Shown here: positions 42,450 to 52,376 of the stretch, piece by piece | Layout: each line of letters starts with the position of its first letter | Position numbering within the stretch: position 1 is the first letter of the stretch | Origin: CAYSCW01 sp964429795 | GTDB lineage: Bacteria > Acidobacteriota > Aminicenantia > Aminicenantales > Aminicenantaceae | Length of the DNA stretch: 64,000 nucleotides | Direction of reading: 5' to 3' | Assembly: GCA_964429795.1 (NCBI GenBank) | Contig: CAYSCW010000011.1 | Coordinates: 14,310-78,309 of the forward strand | Made by a program: the position numbers and the translations under genes | Notes under the pieces: model-generated | What the model was told of the DNA's origin: nothing | The model's input: only the letters and a program-made list of their open reading frames with translations | Databases searched by the model: none

Positions 42450-45400
42450 TTATCCAGAATGGATATCCTGAAGGCAAAGGAGAGAAGGAGAGAGTTTCTT
42501 CCTCATCTCGATAGCTTTGACCGCAGCGCTGGCTGAGGGGATGGTGGTAAAACAGGGTATCCGATAGGAGAAAGCGACTTTCCTGATCATTTGAGCATCC
42601 TTCCTCTCGTACCTTCCCGAGGGGGTGTTCAATATCATAGAGACATTTCCTTCTTTCAAATCATCGAGGATGTTTTCCCCTTCTCCGTAAACCTTGCCGA
42701 TGGTATCTACCGCATATCCGTGCCTGTGAAGATACTGCGCTGTCCCCTCAGTAGCGATCATCCTGAAGCCCATGCCAGCCAGTTTTTCCACAAGAGAAAC
42801 AGCCTTCGGCTTGTCCTCATCACAGAAACTGATGAAAACTCTCCCTTCACAAGGAAGAAAGAATCCTGCTCCCTCCTCTGCTTTCAAAAAAGCCAGTGGG
42901 AAATATCTATCTAGGCCGATAGACTCCCCTGTAGAACGCATCTCCGGTCCGAGTATGGGATCAACTTCCAAGAATTTGTCAAAGGAAAAGACTGCTTCTT
43001 TGACGGCATAAAGGCCAGCAGCGGCGGGGATTAGATCGATATTTTGGAGCTTCTCGCCCATGATCAACCGGATGGCGATCTTGGCCAGAGGTATTCCCGT
43101 CGCCTTGGAGATAAAGGGGACGGTTCTCGAAGCTCTGGGATTGACCTCCAGGATATAGATTTTGGTCCCTTTAACCGCAACCTGCACATTCATCAATCCC
43201 ACAATCTGAAGCTCTCTGGCCATCAGGGCGCATTGCTTCCTCACTTCCTCCACCACTCGGTCAGGCAGAAAATAGGGCGGGAAAACCATAGAAGCATCTC
43301 CTGAATGGATACCCGCCTCCTGGATATGTTCGAGGATTCCTCCGATGTAAACTTCCTCTCCGTCGCAGAGGAGGTCGACATCCAACTCAATGGCATTCTC
43401 GATAAACTCGTCGATAAGGATTGGATACTCGGCGCAATATTCCTGGATTGATTTGAGGTACTTCTCCAGCTCCTCCTCATCATGGATGACTCTCATGGCC
43501 CTCCCTCCCAGAACATAAGAGGGCCGAACAAGTACAGGGTATCCGATTCTTTCTGCAATCCCCAGAGCCTTCTTAAAATCTCTGGTCATGCCGTTTCTCG
43601 GACGGGTGAGATTCAGCCTTCTCAGAAATTGGTCGAACTTCTCCCTGTTTTCAGTCTGATCGATGGCAGAGGAGGATGTTCCTAGAATTTTGACTTTATT
43701 CTTCCACAATCCTGTGGCGATCTTGAGGGGAGTCTGTCCGCCAAACTGGACAATGATTCCCTCTGGCCTCTCTTTGCGGTTGATAGAAATCACATCCTCC
43801 AGGGTCACAGGGTCAAAATAAAGCCGGTCGGATATATCATAATCAGTGGAGACGGTCTCTGGATTGGAATTGATCATGATGGCTCGATATCCCAGGTCTC
43901 GCAATCCCAAAACACCGTGCACACAGCAGTAATCAAACTCGATGCCCTGCCCTATCCGGTTGGGACCCGAGCCAAGGATAATAGCTTTTTTCTCGAGGAT
44001 TTCCTCTGCTTCATCCTCCTCTTCATAAGTAGAGTAGAAATAAGGAGTTTCCGATTCAAATTCCCCGGCACAGGTATCGACGACTTTCCACACAGGTTGT
44101 ACCTTCTGCATCTTCCTCATTTTCCTGATTTCCTCTTCGCTGGAGTTTATAAGCCTGGCGATCCGCCTATCAGAAAAACCAAATTCTTTGGCTTTTCGCA
44201 AGAAATCACTATCGAGCGTCTGAGCTTTTCTAGATTTTAATAACTCCTCAAAGTCGACGATTTCTTTGATGTTATAGAGGAAGAAAGGATCAATCTTGGT
44301 CAACTGTGCGATTTCTTCCAGAGGCAAACCTTGTCTTATCGCTTCAGCGATGAACCAGAGGCGTTCTGCATTCGGCTGAGCAAGATTTCGCTTGAGATAT
44401 TTACGACGGTTCGCTTCTGGCTTTTCTTCCAGTCCCCAGCGGTCGATCTCCAGAGCCCGTATAGCCTTCTGGAGAGCTTCTTTGAAGGTTCGACCGATAG
44501 CCATGGCTTCTCCCACGGATTTCATCTGGGTGGTCAGGGAGGGTTCTTCTTCGGGAAACTTTTCGAAAGCAAAGCGGGGAATCTTGACCACCACATAGTC
44601 GATGGCAGGCTCAAAACAGGCTGGAGTTTTCTTGGTAATATCGTTGAGAATTTCATCCAGAGTATAACCCACAGCCAGCTTGGCCGCCATCTTGGCGATG
44701 GGGAAACCGGTCGCTTTGGAAGCCAGGGCCGAAGAGCGCGAAACACGGGGATTCATCTCGATGACCATCATCCTGCCATCTTCGGGATTGATGGCGAACT
44801 GGATGTTGGATCCACCTGTCTCTACCCCTATCTCTCTCATGATGGCTATGGCAGCATTGCGCAACCGCTGGTATTCCTTATCCGTTAAGGTCTGTGCAGG
44901 AGCCACTGTGATCGAATCTCCTGTATGCACCCCCATGGGGTCAAAGTTTTCGATAGAACAGACAATGACTACGTTATCCTTCTTATCGCGCATGACCTCC
45001 AGTTCAAATTCTTTCCAACCGATGATCGATTTCTCGATTAAAATTCTGTTGACGGGGCTGATGGCCAATCCCAGCGGAATGTATTTGTGGAAATCATCCC
45101 AATCCAGCAGAATGTTGCCCCCTGTTCCACCCAAGGTAAAGGATGGACGAACAACCACTGGAAAGTGGATTTCTCTGACGATCTCTTGGGCCTCTTGGAT
45201 GTTGGAGGCATAGCCAGAAGAAGGAACTTCCAGCCCTATTCTTTCCATGGACTGGCGGAAGAGCATACGATCTTCAGCCTTCCGAATGGAGTTCGTGTCC
45301 ACTCCGATCAATCGGATGCCATATCGCTTGAGGATACTTTTCTCGTGCAACTCCAGAGCCAGATTCAAGGCTTTCTGACCTCCCAAAGTAGCCAGCACAG

Positions 45401-45653
45401 CATCAGGCCTCTCCTTGTCGATGATTCTCTCCAGATACTCCACAGTCAGAGGCTCCAGATAAGTACGATCGGCAAACTCAGGATCTGTCATGATAGTGGC
45501 GGGGTTGGAATTGAGGAGGATCACCTTGTAGTTCTCCTCCTTGAGAGCCTTAAGCGCCTGGGTTCCTGAATAATCAAACTCGGAGGCCTGGCCGATGATG
45601 ATGGGACCCGAGCCGATAATCAATATCGATCGAATATCTTCCCGCCTGGGCAA
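42450..45653 (-). CDS. carB: Carbamoyl-phosphate synthase large subunit
   Basis: 1067 residues, normal length. Two ATP-grasp halves each begin with the family signature (IIGSGPIIIGQASEFDYSG and ILGSGPNRIGQGIEFDYCC). A C-terminal MGS-like allosteric domain follows (~940-1060). It makes carbamoyl phosphate from bicarbonate, ammonia and 2 ATP for pyrimidines and arginine. Translation begins at TTG (45651-45653): GGGAGG lies five bases upstream and the conserved N-terminus PRREDIRSILIIGSGP follows directly. One base separates it from the carA stop. No other pyrimidine or arginine gene is adjacent. Confidence 0.97.
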   Translation of the reverse strand: MPRREDIRSILIIGSGPIIIGQASEFDYSGTQALKALKEENYKVILLNSNPATIMTDPEFADRTYLEPLTVEYLERIIDKERPDAVLATLGGQKALNLALELHEKSILKRYGIRLIGVDTNSIRKAEDRMLFRQSMERIGLEVPSSGYASNIQEAQEIVREIHFPVVVRPSFTLGGTGGNILLDWDDFHKYIPLGLAISPVNRILIEKSIIGWKEFELEVMRDKKDNVVIVCSIENFDPMGVHTGDSITVAPAQTLTDKEYQRLRNAAIAIMREIGVETGGSNIQFAINPEDGRMMVIEMNPRVSRSSALASKATGFPIAKMAAKLAVGYTLDEILNDITKKTPACFEPAIDYVVVKIPRFAFEKFPEEEPSLTTQMKSVGEAMAIGRTFKEALQKAIRALEIDRWGLEEKPEANRRKYLKRNLAQPNAERLWFIAEAIRQGLPLEEIAQLTKIDPFFLYNIKEIVDFEELLKSRKAQTLDSDFLRKAKEFGFSDRRIARLINSSEEEIRKMRKMQKVQPVWKVVDTCAGEFESETPYFYSTYEEEDEAEEILEKKAIILGSGPNRIGQGIEFDYCCVHGVLGLRDLGYRAIMINSNPETVSTDYDISDRLYFDPVTLEDVISINRKERPEGIIVQFGGQTPLKIATGLWKNKVKILGTSSSAIDQTENREKFDQFLRRLNLTRPRNGMTRDFKKALGIAERIGYPVLVRPSYVLGGRAMRVIHDEEELEKYLKSIQEYCAEYPILIDEFIENAIELDVDLLCDGEEVYIGGILEHIQEAGIHSGDASMVFPPYFLPDRVVEEVRKQCALMARELQIVGLMNVQVAVKGTKIYILEVNPRASRTVPFISKATGIPLAKIAIRLIMGEKLQNIDLIPAAAGLYAVKEAVFSFDKFLEVDPILGPEMRSTGESIGLDRYFPLAFLKAEEGAGFFLPCEGRVFISFCDEDKPKAVSLVEKLAGMGFRMIATEGTAQYLHRHGYAVDTIGKVYGEGENILDDLKEGNVSMILNTPSGRYERKDAQMIRKVAFSYRIPCFTTIPSASAAVKAIEMRKKLSPSLLCLQDIHSG

Positions 45654-45654
45654 T

Positions 45655-46785
45655 CTATCCTCCCTTAAAATTCTCCATCATGCGTATAAAATCTCGAAAA
45701 AGATAGCTTGAGTCCATAGGGCCAGGAGAGCTTTCGGGATGATACTGGACAGAGAAGAGATGTTTCTCTCTCAAACAGAATCCTTCTGCTGTTCTATCGT
45801 TCAGGTTGAGATGAGTGAGTTTAGCTACCTCTTCAATAGAATCGATGTCCACGGCGAAACCATGGTTCTGGCAGGTGATCTCTATGGCTCCACTCTCAAG
45901 ATTTTTCACTGGATGATTGCCGCCATGATGCCCGAATCTTAGCTTGTAAGTCTTTCCTCCTAAGGCTAAAGCAAGGAGTTGATGGCCGAGGCATATTCCG
46001 AAGAGAGGAACTTTCCCGACCAAATTCTTGATGTTGCCAATGGCATAGGAAAGCGGTGCCGGATCGCCGGGCCCGTTAGAGAGCAGAATCCCATCGGGTT
46101 TCATCCTGAACGTCTCTTCCCAGGGGGTAGAGGCAGGAACCACCAGAACATCAACCTGGTTGGAAGCAAGATTTCTCAGGATGTTTCTCTTGATTCCGAA
46201 GTCATAGGCCACCACAAAGTGTCTCAGCCGCTTCTGCTCAAGATAACCATGGGGCCATCCGTAGGTTTTTTCCCTCCATCTGTAAGCTTTATCCGTAGTA
46301 ACATCTCTGACTAAATCACGGCCCACTATGGGTGGAATGCTTCTCGCTCGGAGCACCAGATTCTGGACATCGTCCTCGGATGTGGAGATGAGCGCCCTCT
46401 GGGCTCCGCCAGTCCGAATCATCTTGGTCAGTCTTCTAGTATCGATGCCCTGGATAGCAACGACCTTGTGTTTTTTGAGATATTCGTCAAGACCTTCCTC
46501 CTTCCTCCAGTTGGAAGGGAAAGCGGCCAGTTCCTTAACCACCAGACCCTCCACCCATGGACGCCACGATTCCACATCCTCCACATTGCATCCGTAGTTT
46601 CCGATGAGAGGATAGGTCATGGTGACAATTTGACCTTTGTATGAGGGATCTGTCAGGATTTCCTGGTACCCAGCCATGGAAGTGTTGAAGACGATCTCCC
46701 CTTCTGCATCGGCTTCATATCCTATGGATTCACCGACAAAATAGGCTCCGTTTTCCAGCACAAGCAGAGCCTTTTTCTCGTCCAT
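45655..46785 (-). CDS. carA: Carbamoyl-phosphate synthase small (glutaminase) subunit
   Basis: 376 residues. The N-terminal CarA domain (LVLENGAYFVGESIG, YQEILTDPSYKGQIV) is followed by a class I glutamine amidotransferase with the nucleophile cysteine in FGICLGHQLLALALG and the catalytic His-Glu in VQYHPESSPGP. It supplies ammonia to CarB through a tunnel. It is the first gene of the carAB operon. The 207-base gap upstream is AT-rich, with no regulatory structure I can defend. Confidence 0.97.
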   Translation of the reverse strand: MDEKKALLVLENGAYFVGESIGYEADAEGEIVFNTSMAGYQEILTDPSYKGQIVTMTYPLIGNYGCNVEDVESWRPWVEGLVVKELAAFPSNWRKEEGLDEYLKKHKVVAIQGIDTRRLTKMIRTGGAQRALISTSEDDVQNLVLRARSIPPIVGRDLVRDVTTDKAYRWREKTYGWPHGYLEQKRLRHFVVAYDFGIKRNILRNLASNQVDVLVVPASTPWEETFRMKPDGILLSNGPGDPAPLSYAIGNIKNLVGKVPLFGICLGHQLLALALGGKTYKLRFGHHGGNHPVKNLESGAIEITCQNHGFAVDIDSIEEVAKLTHLNLNDRTAEGFCLREKHLFSVQYHPESSPGPMDSSYLFRDFIRMMENFKGG

Positions 46786-46992
46786 TCTAAATCAAAAGAA
46801 TACGTATTCTCAAAATTGTTTAGCCTATTTTACATATATTGAATTTTGAATTTAAGGATTTTTTCAAAAAGTTTATTCTTGGTAAATATTGAGGGCTTTC
46901 TCTTGCTGCCTGAACTTCCCCCAAATGGAGGCCTTCTCCTTCTCTGAAAAAAAGAACTCTGTCCTTCCTCCCAGAGAAGAACAGGCAATCCA

Positions 46993-47961
46993 TCACTTCT
47001 CTATCTTGAGTAAATAAAAGTCTCTTTTCCGGCCCTCTCTTTCTATCCCCTTGAAGTCGATGATCTTGTATCCTCTTTTAAAAAGCGTCTGAAAAATCTC
47101 TCTCGATTTCATCCTCCATCTCAAGGGAATGTGCCGCACCTCGGCTTGTGTCACATCTGTTTCTCTGAGCATTCGATAAAAATCATAGGGAATCTCCACC
47201 AGCAAGAACTCCTGGTTTAAATCAAGGTTGATATCTTTCACCACTTCAAGAGTCACTCGGCCGCTCCGTCCTTCAACTTCGACTCTCCTGGAGCTAAGCG
47301 CTAGATTTTTGGCAGCGAGCAGACTTTCCGCGTCATAATCAGGTCTTCGCACTTCTCTCTCCAGGTCCCATAAGAGAGAAAAACGGTCACAAGGCACATC
47401 CGTCCTGTTAAGATACCCTCCGAATAGGCTGTAACAGGACTCTCTGTACTCCTTCACCTCCATCCCAAAGTGGTGGATATTCCTGTAGGCGTTGACTCCT
47501 GTCAAAGGATCATAAGTGCAGGTGACTTTAAAAACTCCGAAGACCTCCATCAGGCATTCTTTTTGAAATTCTTTTATCTGGATCCCCAAGCTGTATCTCT
47601 GAAAATCCTCTCTTACTCCAACATATTGAGAATAGAAGAGAAGATTATCCATATCCCTAAAGGCGAGATCCTTATCCTCTACCCCAACAAATCCATAGGA
47701 AAAGCCGATAAAATGGTCCTCATCCTCCACAAACTGCCCTTGTGCATCTTCTACATAGACGGCGATAAAAAGGGCGCTTCCTTCATGGAAGAAATTCTCA
47801 CAGGCCATATTACGCTCCCCAGGAAGAGTATCGGCGGGCTCCCCCCAGATATCATACCTTAACTTTTCATACTTTGTGTAATCACTGGCATTGGAGGATT
47901 TTTCCACCTTGAACAGGAACCTTTTTCCTTTGACCTGGATGATCTTATCCAATTCCTTCAT
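46993..47961 (-). CDS. GNAT-superfamily protein (COG3375-like)
   Basis: 322 residues. The first ~200 residues follow the pattern of the predicted GNAT acetyltransferases grouped as COG3375: LRYDIWGEP, then CTYDPLTGVNAYRNIHHFGM, YLNRTDVPCDRFSLLWDLE. The C-terminal part (LLVEIPYDFYRMLRETD, RGYKIIDFKG) is also typical. The acyl acceptor is unknown. It stands alone on the minus strand, divergent from the CehA-type gene. Family membership is fairly sure, activity is not. Confidence 0.78.
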   Translation of the reverse strand: MKELDKIIQVKGKRFLFKVEKSSNASDYTKYEKLRYDIWGEPADTLPGERNMACENFFHEGSALFIAVYVEDAQGQFVEDEDHFIGFSYGFVGVEDKDLAFRDMDNLLFYSQYVGVREDFQRYSLGIQIKEFQKECLMEVFGVFKVTCTYDPLTGVNAYRNIHHFGMEVKEYRESCYSLFGGYLNRTDVPCDRFSLLWDLEREVRRPDYDAESLLAAKNLALSSRRVEVEGRSGRVTLEVVKDINLDLNQEFLLVEIPYDFYRMLRETDVTQAEVRHIPLRWRMKSREIFQTLFKRGYKIIDFKGIEREGRKRDFYLLKIEK

Positions 47962-48123
47962 TTTTAAGGATTTATCTTCCTCTCGACATTATCTCAGGAA
48001 GATTTTATCGGAACATTCACCCGAAATGCAAGAATTGTTTGAATTCATCCCCATTTTGATATATGGTTATTGTCTTTATGAAGGTTGGCCGTAACTCACT
48101 CCAGTCTTAAGGAGAGGTGCTCT

Positions 48124-50634
48124 ATGAAGAAGACCATACCTTTTGTCCTTCTTTCCCTCCCCATCTTCGCTTTTCTTCTTCACGCATCGGAATTTGAGGT
48201 CAAAATCCTCAAGGATGCCCATGATCTTCCGGAAAAGTTCTGTACCATCGGTGAAAAGGGAGACTATTCTATCTCTGATGGGAAATACCTGGTGTTGCTG
48301 GGCGGAACTCCCAGACCTCTGGACTATCCTCTTCTCAATATCCCGCGATCAAATGCCATGGGAAGCATCATCGGCTTTGCACCAGCTGGAAAAAATATAG
48401 TGAGCAACATGAGTATTGGATCTCCGGTCCTGAAGTTTAGGGAGAGGTGTCACTACCTGTCCTACTCCTCCTTGAAAGTTATAGAAAAAGGCTCTAAAGA
48501 TGAAGTTCTAACCCTAAGATCTTCAGCCACATACAAAACTCAGGGGGGAAAAGAGGCTCGTATCGAAACCACCTATGACATTCTCCATCAAAAAGGTCAA
48601 ATCAACATCACCTCAATCATCAAGAACACAGGAAAGCAGGAATTGGAGGAGCTGGACTTTTATCTCCATTTCGGGCTTCATCACAGCTATTACTTCAGCC
48701 CTTTTAACCGAAGGTATCATCCTCAGCTGAATTTCCGCGTCTACCAGAAAAAAGGACATTTCCTCGGCTGGATGAACCTGAATCCCGTACCTTCTTCTGA
48801 TGAGGAAAAGGAGCCTCAACCGGGACTCCTTGCCCCTGGAGAAGAGTTCCAACTGAGCTATATCCTTTTTGTGGAAAGTCAAGACAGCAGACTCCTTCAA
48901 AAAATCTACGGCCTTCTAGGAAGAGAGCTAGAAATGGCCACTCTTCACTTCAGGGACACCAACGGAAGGATGATGGAAGTCATCGTTCGCAATGCCCTCT
49001 CCTCTGCCATCTTCTACCGTTCCTTCCTCAAAAATGCAGATGGCCTTACCATCCCTCTTCCTCAGGGTGCTTATCTTGTCAGAGGAAACATTTTTCCTGC
49101 GGTCTGCGAGGAATTCTTAGTGGTGGCCGAAGGGGGAGAAAACATCTGTGCCCTTCGAAGTCCCCCCCTTGAAAAAGTGAAGGTAAAAATAAGAAACAGC
49201 CAAGGCGCTTTTGTTCCTGGGAAAGTGACCTTCCTCGGCCTTGACCCGACCAAGACTCCTTATTTCAAGCCCAAAGACCCCATAGAAAGCGGGAGAAGAT
49301 GGGAGCTGTTCAAAAATTCATGTTTTCCTCCCCAGAATGGATCAGAATTAGAGCTTCCCGTGGGGACCTACCTTGTTTACGCTTCTCGGGGACCTGATTA
49401 TTCTCTTGATTATAAGGTGGTGGAGATCCTGAAGGGAAAAACACAGGAATTAGTCTTTCAAATCGACAGAGTTGTGGAAAGGAAAAACCTTATCTCCATC
49501 GATCCACACATGCACACACTTGCCTCAGACGGAAGGGCAGGTGTTCCAGAAAGAGTGAAATCGGTTGTTGCCGAAGGCGTGGATGTGGCAGTGGCCACAG
49601 ATCACAATCTCATCAGTGACTACCAACCCGCCTTGAAAATCCTTGGCCTGGAAAAGTATCTGGCTGTCATCTCAGGAAACGAGGTGACCCGAGACGGACT
49701 GATCCATTACAATAGCTACCCTCTGGAATGTCGAAAAGAAGAGGAACGCAATGGAGCTATTTCTCCTCTCGCAGAGGAAGCCCCTGCTCTCTTTGAAGCC
49801 AGCCGCAGAAAAGATCCTCAAGCTCTGATTCAGGTGAATCATCCGCGTGATGAAGACATCGGTTATTTCAACAATTACCGTCTTGATCCAGAATCTGCCG
49901 CTTTTGCCTGGATCCATTTTGACACCTCTTTTGATCTCCTGGAAGTTATGAACGGACCTTGCTTCTACTCTTCCAATGAAGAAGCTGTGCAGGATTGGTT
50001 TAACCTTCTAAACCGAGGCTATTACTTCCCCATCGTCGGCTCTTCTGACTCCCACACAATCGACAAAGGAGAGCCGGGCTATTGCCGGACTTACGTCTAT
50101 TGTGAAAGCGGAAAAGGAGATAAGCTGGATTGGCCTCTGCTTGAGAATTCTCTCAGGAAGGGACGATCATTCGTTTCCAACGGGCCGTTGGTCGAATTCA
50201 AGATCAACGATATTCACAGACCCGGAGACCTGGTGACTGAATCAAAGGGGGAGGTGAGAGTCTCCGTTGAAGTTCGAAGTGCCCCCTGGATTTCAGTCGA
50301 TGAAGTTCGGCTGGTGGTTAACGGAGAAAGGAAAATCGTCTTTCCCGTAAGATGCCAAGATGAACGCATTTTGAAATTCTCTGAAGAGATCAGCCTAAGC
50401 CTGGAGGAAGATGCCTATATCGCCATAGAAGTCCTGGGCAAGAAAAGCCTTTTTCCGGTCCTACAAAGTCAAGCAAGAAATGGGAGACTGGAGAGTGCCT
50501 CTCTCCCTTATGCTTTAACCAATCCTGTATTCATCGACGCAGATGGAACAGGCAGGTTCGACCCTCCCTGGCCGGATAAAATCCGGCTCTCCTCTTCTCC
50601 AATCTTATTTAAAACAGGGGAAGAGCGATATTGA
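48124..50634 (+). CDS. Secreted CehA/McbA-family PHP metallohydrolase
   Basis: 836 residues from the ATG at 48124 (AAGGAG upstream). Signal peptide MKKTIPFVLLSLPIFAFLLH. The N-terminal ~450 residues are beta-rich and unassigned. Residues ~455-690 are a PHP-type phosphoesterase domain: ISIDPHMHTLASDGRAGVPE, VDVAVATDHNLISDY, IQVNHPRDED and VGSSDSHTI, which supply metal-binding His and Asp residues. CehA and McbA hydrolyse carbamate esters but the family is broad. The gene is a plus-strand singleton. Confidence 0.85.
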   Translation: MKKTIPFVLLSLPIFAFLLHASEFEVKILKDAHDLPEKFCTIGEKGDYSISDGKYLVLLGGTPRPLDYPLLNIPRSNAMGSIIGFAPAGKNIVSNMSIGSPVLKFRERCHYLSYSSLKVIEKGSKDEVLTLRSSATYKTQGGKEARIETTYDILHQKGQINITSIIKNTGKQELEELDFYLHFGLHHSYYFSPFNRRYHPQLNFRVYQKKGHFLGWMNLNPVPSSDEEKEPQPGLLAPGEEFQLSYILFVESQDSRLLQKIYGLLGRELEMATLHFRDTNGRMMEVIVRNALSSAIFYRSFLKNADGLTIPLPQGAYLVRGNIFPAVCEEFLVVAEGGENICALRSPPLEKVKVKIRNSQGAFVPGKVTFLGLDPTKTPYFKPKDPIESGRRWELFKNSCFPPQNGSELELPVGTYLVYASRGPDYSLDYKVVEILKGKTQELVFQIDRVVERKNLISIDPHMHTLASDGRAGVPERVKSVVAEGVDVAVATDHNLISDYQPALKILGLEKYLAVISGNEVTRDGLIHYNSYPLECRKEEERNGAISPLAEEAPALFEASRRKDPQALIQVNHPRDEDIGYFNNYRLDPESAAFAWIHFDTSFDLLEVMNGPCFYSSNEEAVQDWFNLLNRGYYFPIVGSSDSHTIDKGEPGYCRTYVYCESGKGDKLDWPLLENSLRKGRSFVSNGPLVEFKINDIHRPGDLVTESKGEVRVSVEVRSAPWISVDEVRLVVNGERKIVFPVRCQDERILKFSEEISLSLEEDAYIAIEVLGKKSLFPVLQSQARNGRLESASLPYALTNPVFIDADGTGRFDPPWPDKIRLSSSPILFKTGEERY

Positions 50635-50765
50635 TGGAGAGGAGATCGGGGACATGACCCGACTTTCTGAAATCGGAAATGCCTCCCTTGATTTCCTGAC
50701 TAACACAGGTTCGCTTGGATTACTAACCATATTCCAGGCGATATAATTCGGAAAAAACCTGAAAA

Positions 50766-51374
50766 TTGCGCATTCAAGCTTTTAAACCCAAGGATCCCCA
50801 CTCTTTTTACAGTGAACCCAATATCATCACACTGATCCGACTTACGGCGTCCTTGACCTTCTTCACTCTGGCAATTATCAAAACCAATCCCACTTACAAC
50901 TACATAGGCCTCGCCATCCATTGGCTCGGCGACATCGCCGACGGCCTTTATGCAAGAAAGTTCAAGCAGGAAACAATCCTCGGAGCAGAAATAGATATCA
51001 TCGCTGACCGGGTGGAAACCCTCTTCTTCTACATCATTTTTCTCTTTTTCCGTCCCTATCTATTTCTCCCCGCTGTCGTTTATATTATCGATTTTGCCTT
51101 TGTCGATTTTTATCTAAGTTATCAATTTGTAAAATTCGACATCATTTCCCCCAACTATTTCTACAAGGTGGACCGTACCGTCTATCTTCTTAACTACAGT
51201 CCTGTGGCCAAATTCTGTAATTCCACGGTGGTAACGCTCATCCTTATCTTCCTTCCTCAACTGCAGATTATCGCCTTATTCTCTGCTTTTCTTCTCATCG
51301 CGGTAAAAGGATTTTCTATTTATCTCTTGAATAAAAAGAAAAGAGTTGGTAAAAAAATAGATTCAGATAGCTAG
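50766..51374 (+). CDS. CDP-alcohol phosphatidyltransferase family membrane protein
   Basis: 202 residues. The catalytic signature D-x2-DG-x2-AR-x8-G-x3-D-x3-D is complete: GDIADGLYARK, then GAEIDIIAD. Several membrane helices follow (LFFYIIFLFFRPYLFL and others), as in enzymes that join CDP-diacylglycerol, or another CDP-alcohol, to a second alcohol. The start is probably TTG at 50766: an in-frame stop is immediately upstream and no ATG precedes the conserved NIITLIRL. The head group is unknown. It heads a plus-strand cluster with a radical SAM enzyme, a VTT protein, an epimerase remnant and a lipid-kinase homologue. Confidence 0.9.
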   Translation: MRIQAFKPKDPHSFYSEPNIITLIRLTASLTFFTLAIIKTNPTYNYIGLAIHWLGDIADGLYARKFKQETILGAEIDIIADRVETLFFYIIFLFFRPYLFLPAVVYIIDFAFVDFYLSYQFVKFDIISPNYFYKVDRTVYLLNYSPVAKFCNSTVVTLILIFLPQLQIIALFSAFLLIAVKGFSIYLLNKKKRVGKKIDSDS

Positions 51375-51384
51375 GCAAACAGAG

Positions 51385-52350
51385 ATGAACAGTTCTCTCT
51401 TCCGTACGATTTCTTTGGCAAAACGAGGAATCAATAATTTTTTTCTCAAAAGACCGTTCTGTGTTTCCTTCGAAGTCACCTATTGCTGCAACGCCCGTTG
51501 CGAGCATTGCCATCTCGGAGGACCGGTGGATGAAGTTAGAGCCACTCCTCAAAGGTATGGTGAGATCTGCGATGAGCTGAAGCCTGTTGTGGCCCAGGTC
51601 TCAGGGGGAGAACCCCTTCTCCGCAAAGACCTGGAAAAAATCATCGAAGCTCTCAGGAACCGAAACGACGCTCCTTATGTTGTGGTCACCACTAACGGTG
51701 TTCTGTTGACCAGAGAAAGGTATATCAGCCTGAGACAGGCAGGGGTGGATGAGTTTTCCCTCTCCCTCGACTTTCCCGATGAACGCCATGATGAATTCCG
51801 TCGTGTCCCCGGTCTCTTCCATAAAATAAAGAATCTCATGGAGGAATTGAGTTCAGAAGATAAGGCCGTCACACTCAGCGGAGTAGTCAACAGAAAGAAC
51901 TATAAAGATCTTATCTCCATGGCAGAATTGGCTCAAGAATGGGGAGTGAGAATCAACTTCAGCACCTACACCTGGCTGAGGACAAACAAGAAAGAGTATC
52001 TCATCCCCCAGGAGGAAATACCTGAATTGAGAAAAATCATCAAGCGCCTTCTTCAATTCAAGAGAAAGCACGGAACAGTTTACCCATCTGACTATGTGTT
52101 CCAAAAGATGGTAGAGTTCTTTGAAAAAGAGTCCATCCCCGATTGTCGTGCAGGCGAAAAATTTTTCGTTGTCAATCCTGACGGAAGTCTTTCACCCTGT
52201 GGCCTGATCATCAAAAGCTACAAGACACAAAAAGAGATGCGACAAGATTTCCTCGGACAAAACACATGCAGCTTCTGTTACACAAGTATCCGAGCTAATT
52301 CCGAAAAACCGGTTAAACACCTCATCAGAGACAGTTTAAAGTCCCTTTAG
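51385..52350 (+). CDS. Radical SAM protein of the lipid-like cluster
   Basis: 321 residues. TYCCNARCEHCHLGG contains the CxxxCxxC cluster motif (~32-42), and VSGGEPLLRKDLEKII is the SAM-binding GGE region. The C-terminus has further cysteines (IPDCRAGEKFF, LSPCGLI, NTCSFCYTS) spaced like a SPASM/twitch auxiliary cluster. The general architecture resembles HpnH-type and peptide-modifying enzymes, but I cannot name a reaction. It begins 10 bases after the CDP-alcohol transferase gene. A role in modifying the same lipid or its head group is inference from position. Confidence 0.87.
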   Translation: MNSSLFRTISLAKRGINNFFLKRPFCVSFEVTYCCNARCEHCHLGGPVDEVRATPQRYGEICDELKPVVAQVSGGEPLLRKDLEKIIEALRNRNDAPYVVVTTNGVLLTRERYISLRQAGVDEFSLSLDFPDERHDEFRRVPGLFHKIKNLMEELSSEDKAVTLSGVVNRKNYKDLISMAELAQEWGVRINFSTYTWLRTNKKEYLIPQEEIPELRKIIKRLLQFKRKHGTVYPSDYVFQKMVEFFEKESIPDCRAGEKFFVVNPDGSLSPCGLIIKSYKTQKEMRQDFLGQNTCSFCYTSIRANSEKPVKHLIRDSLKSL

Positions 52351-52376
52351 TATTCAATTTTCGGAACATCGAGCAG

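Noticed and set aside
46957..46976. Possible terminator after the GNAT gene (CTCTG/CAGAG stem followed on the minus strand by a T-rich run)
   Set aside because: The stem is only five base pairs with a 10-base loop, too weak to support.
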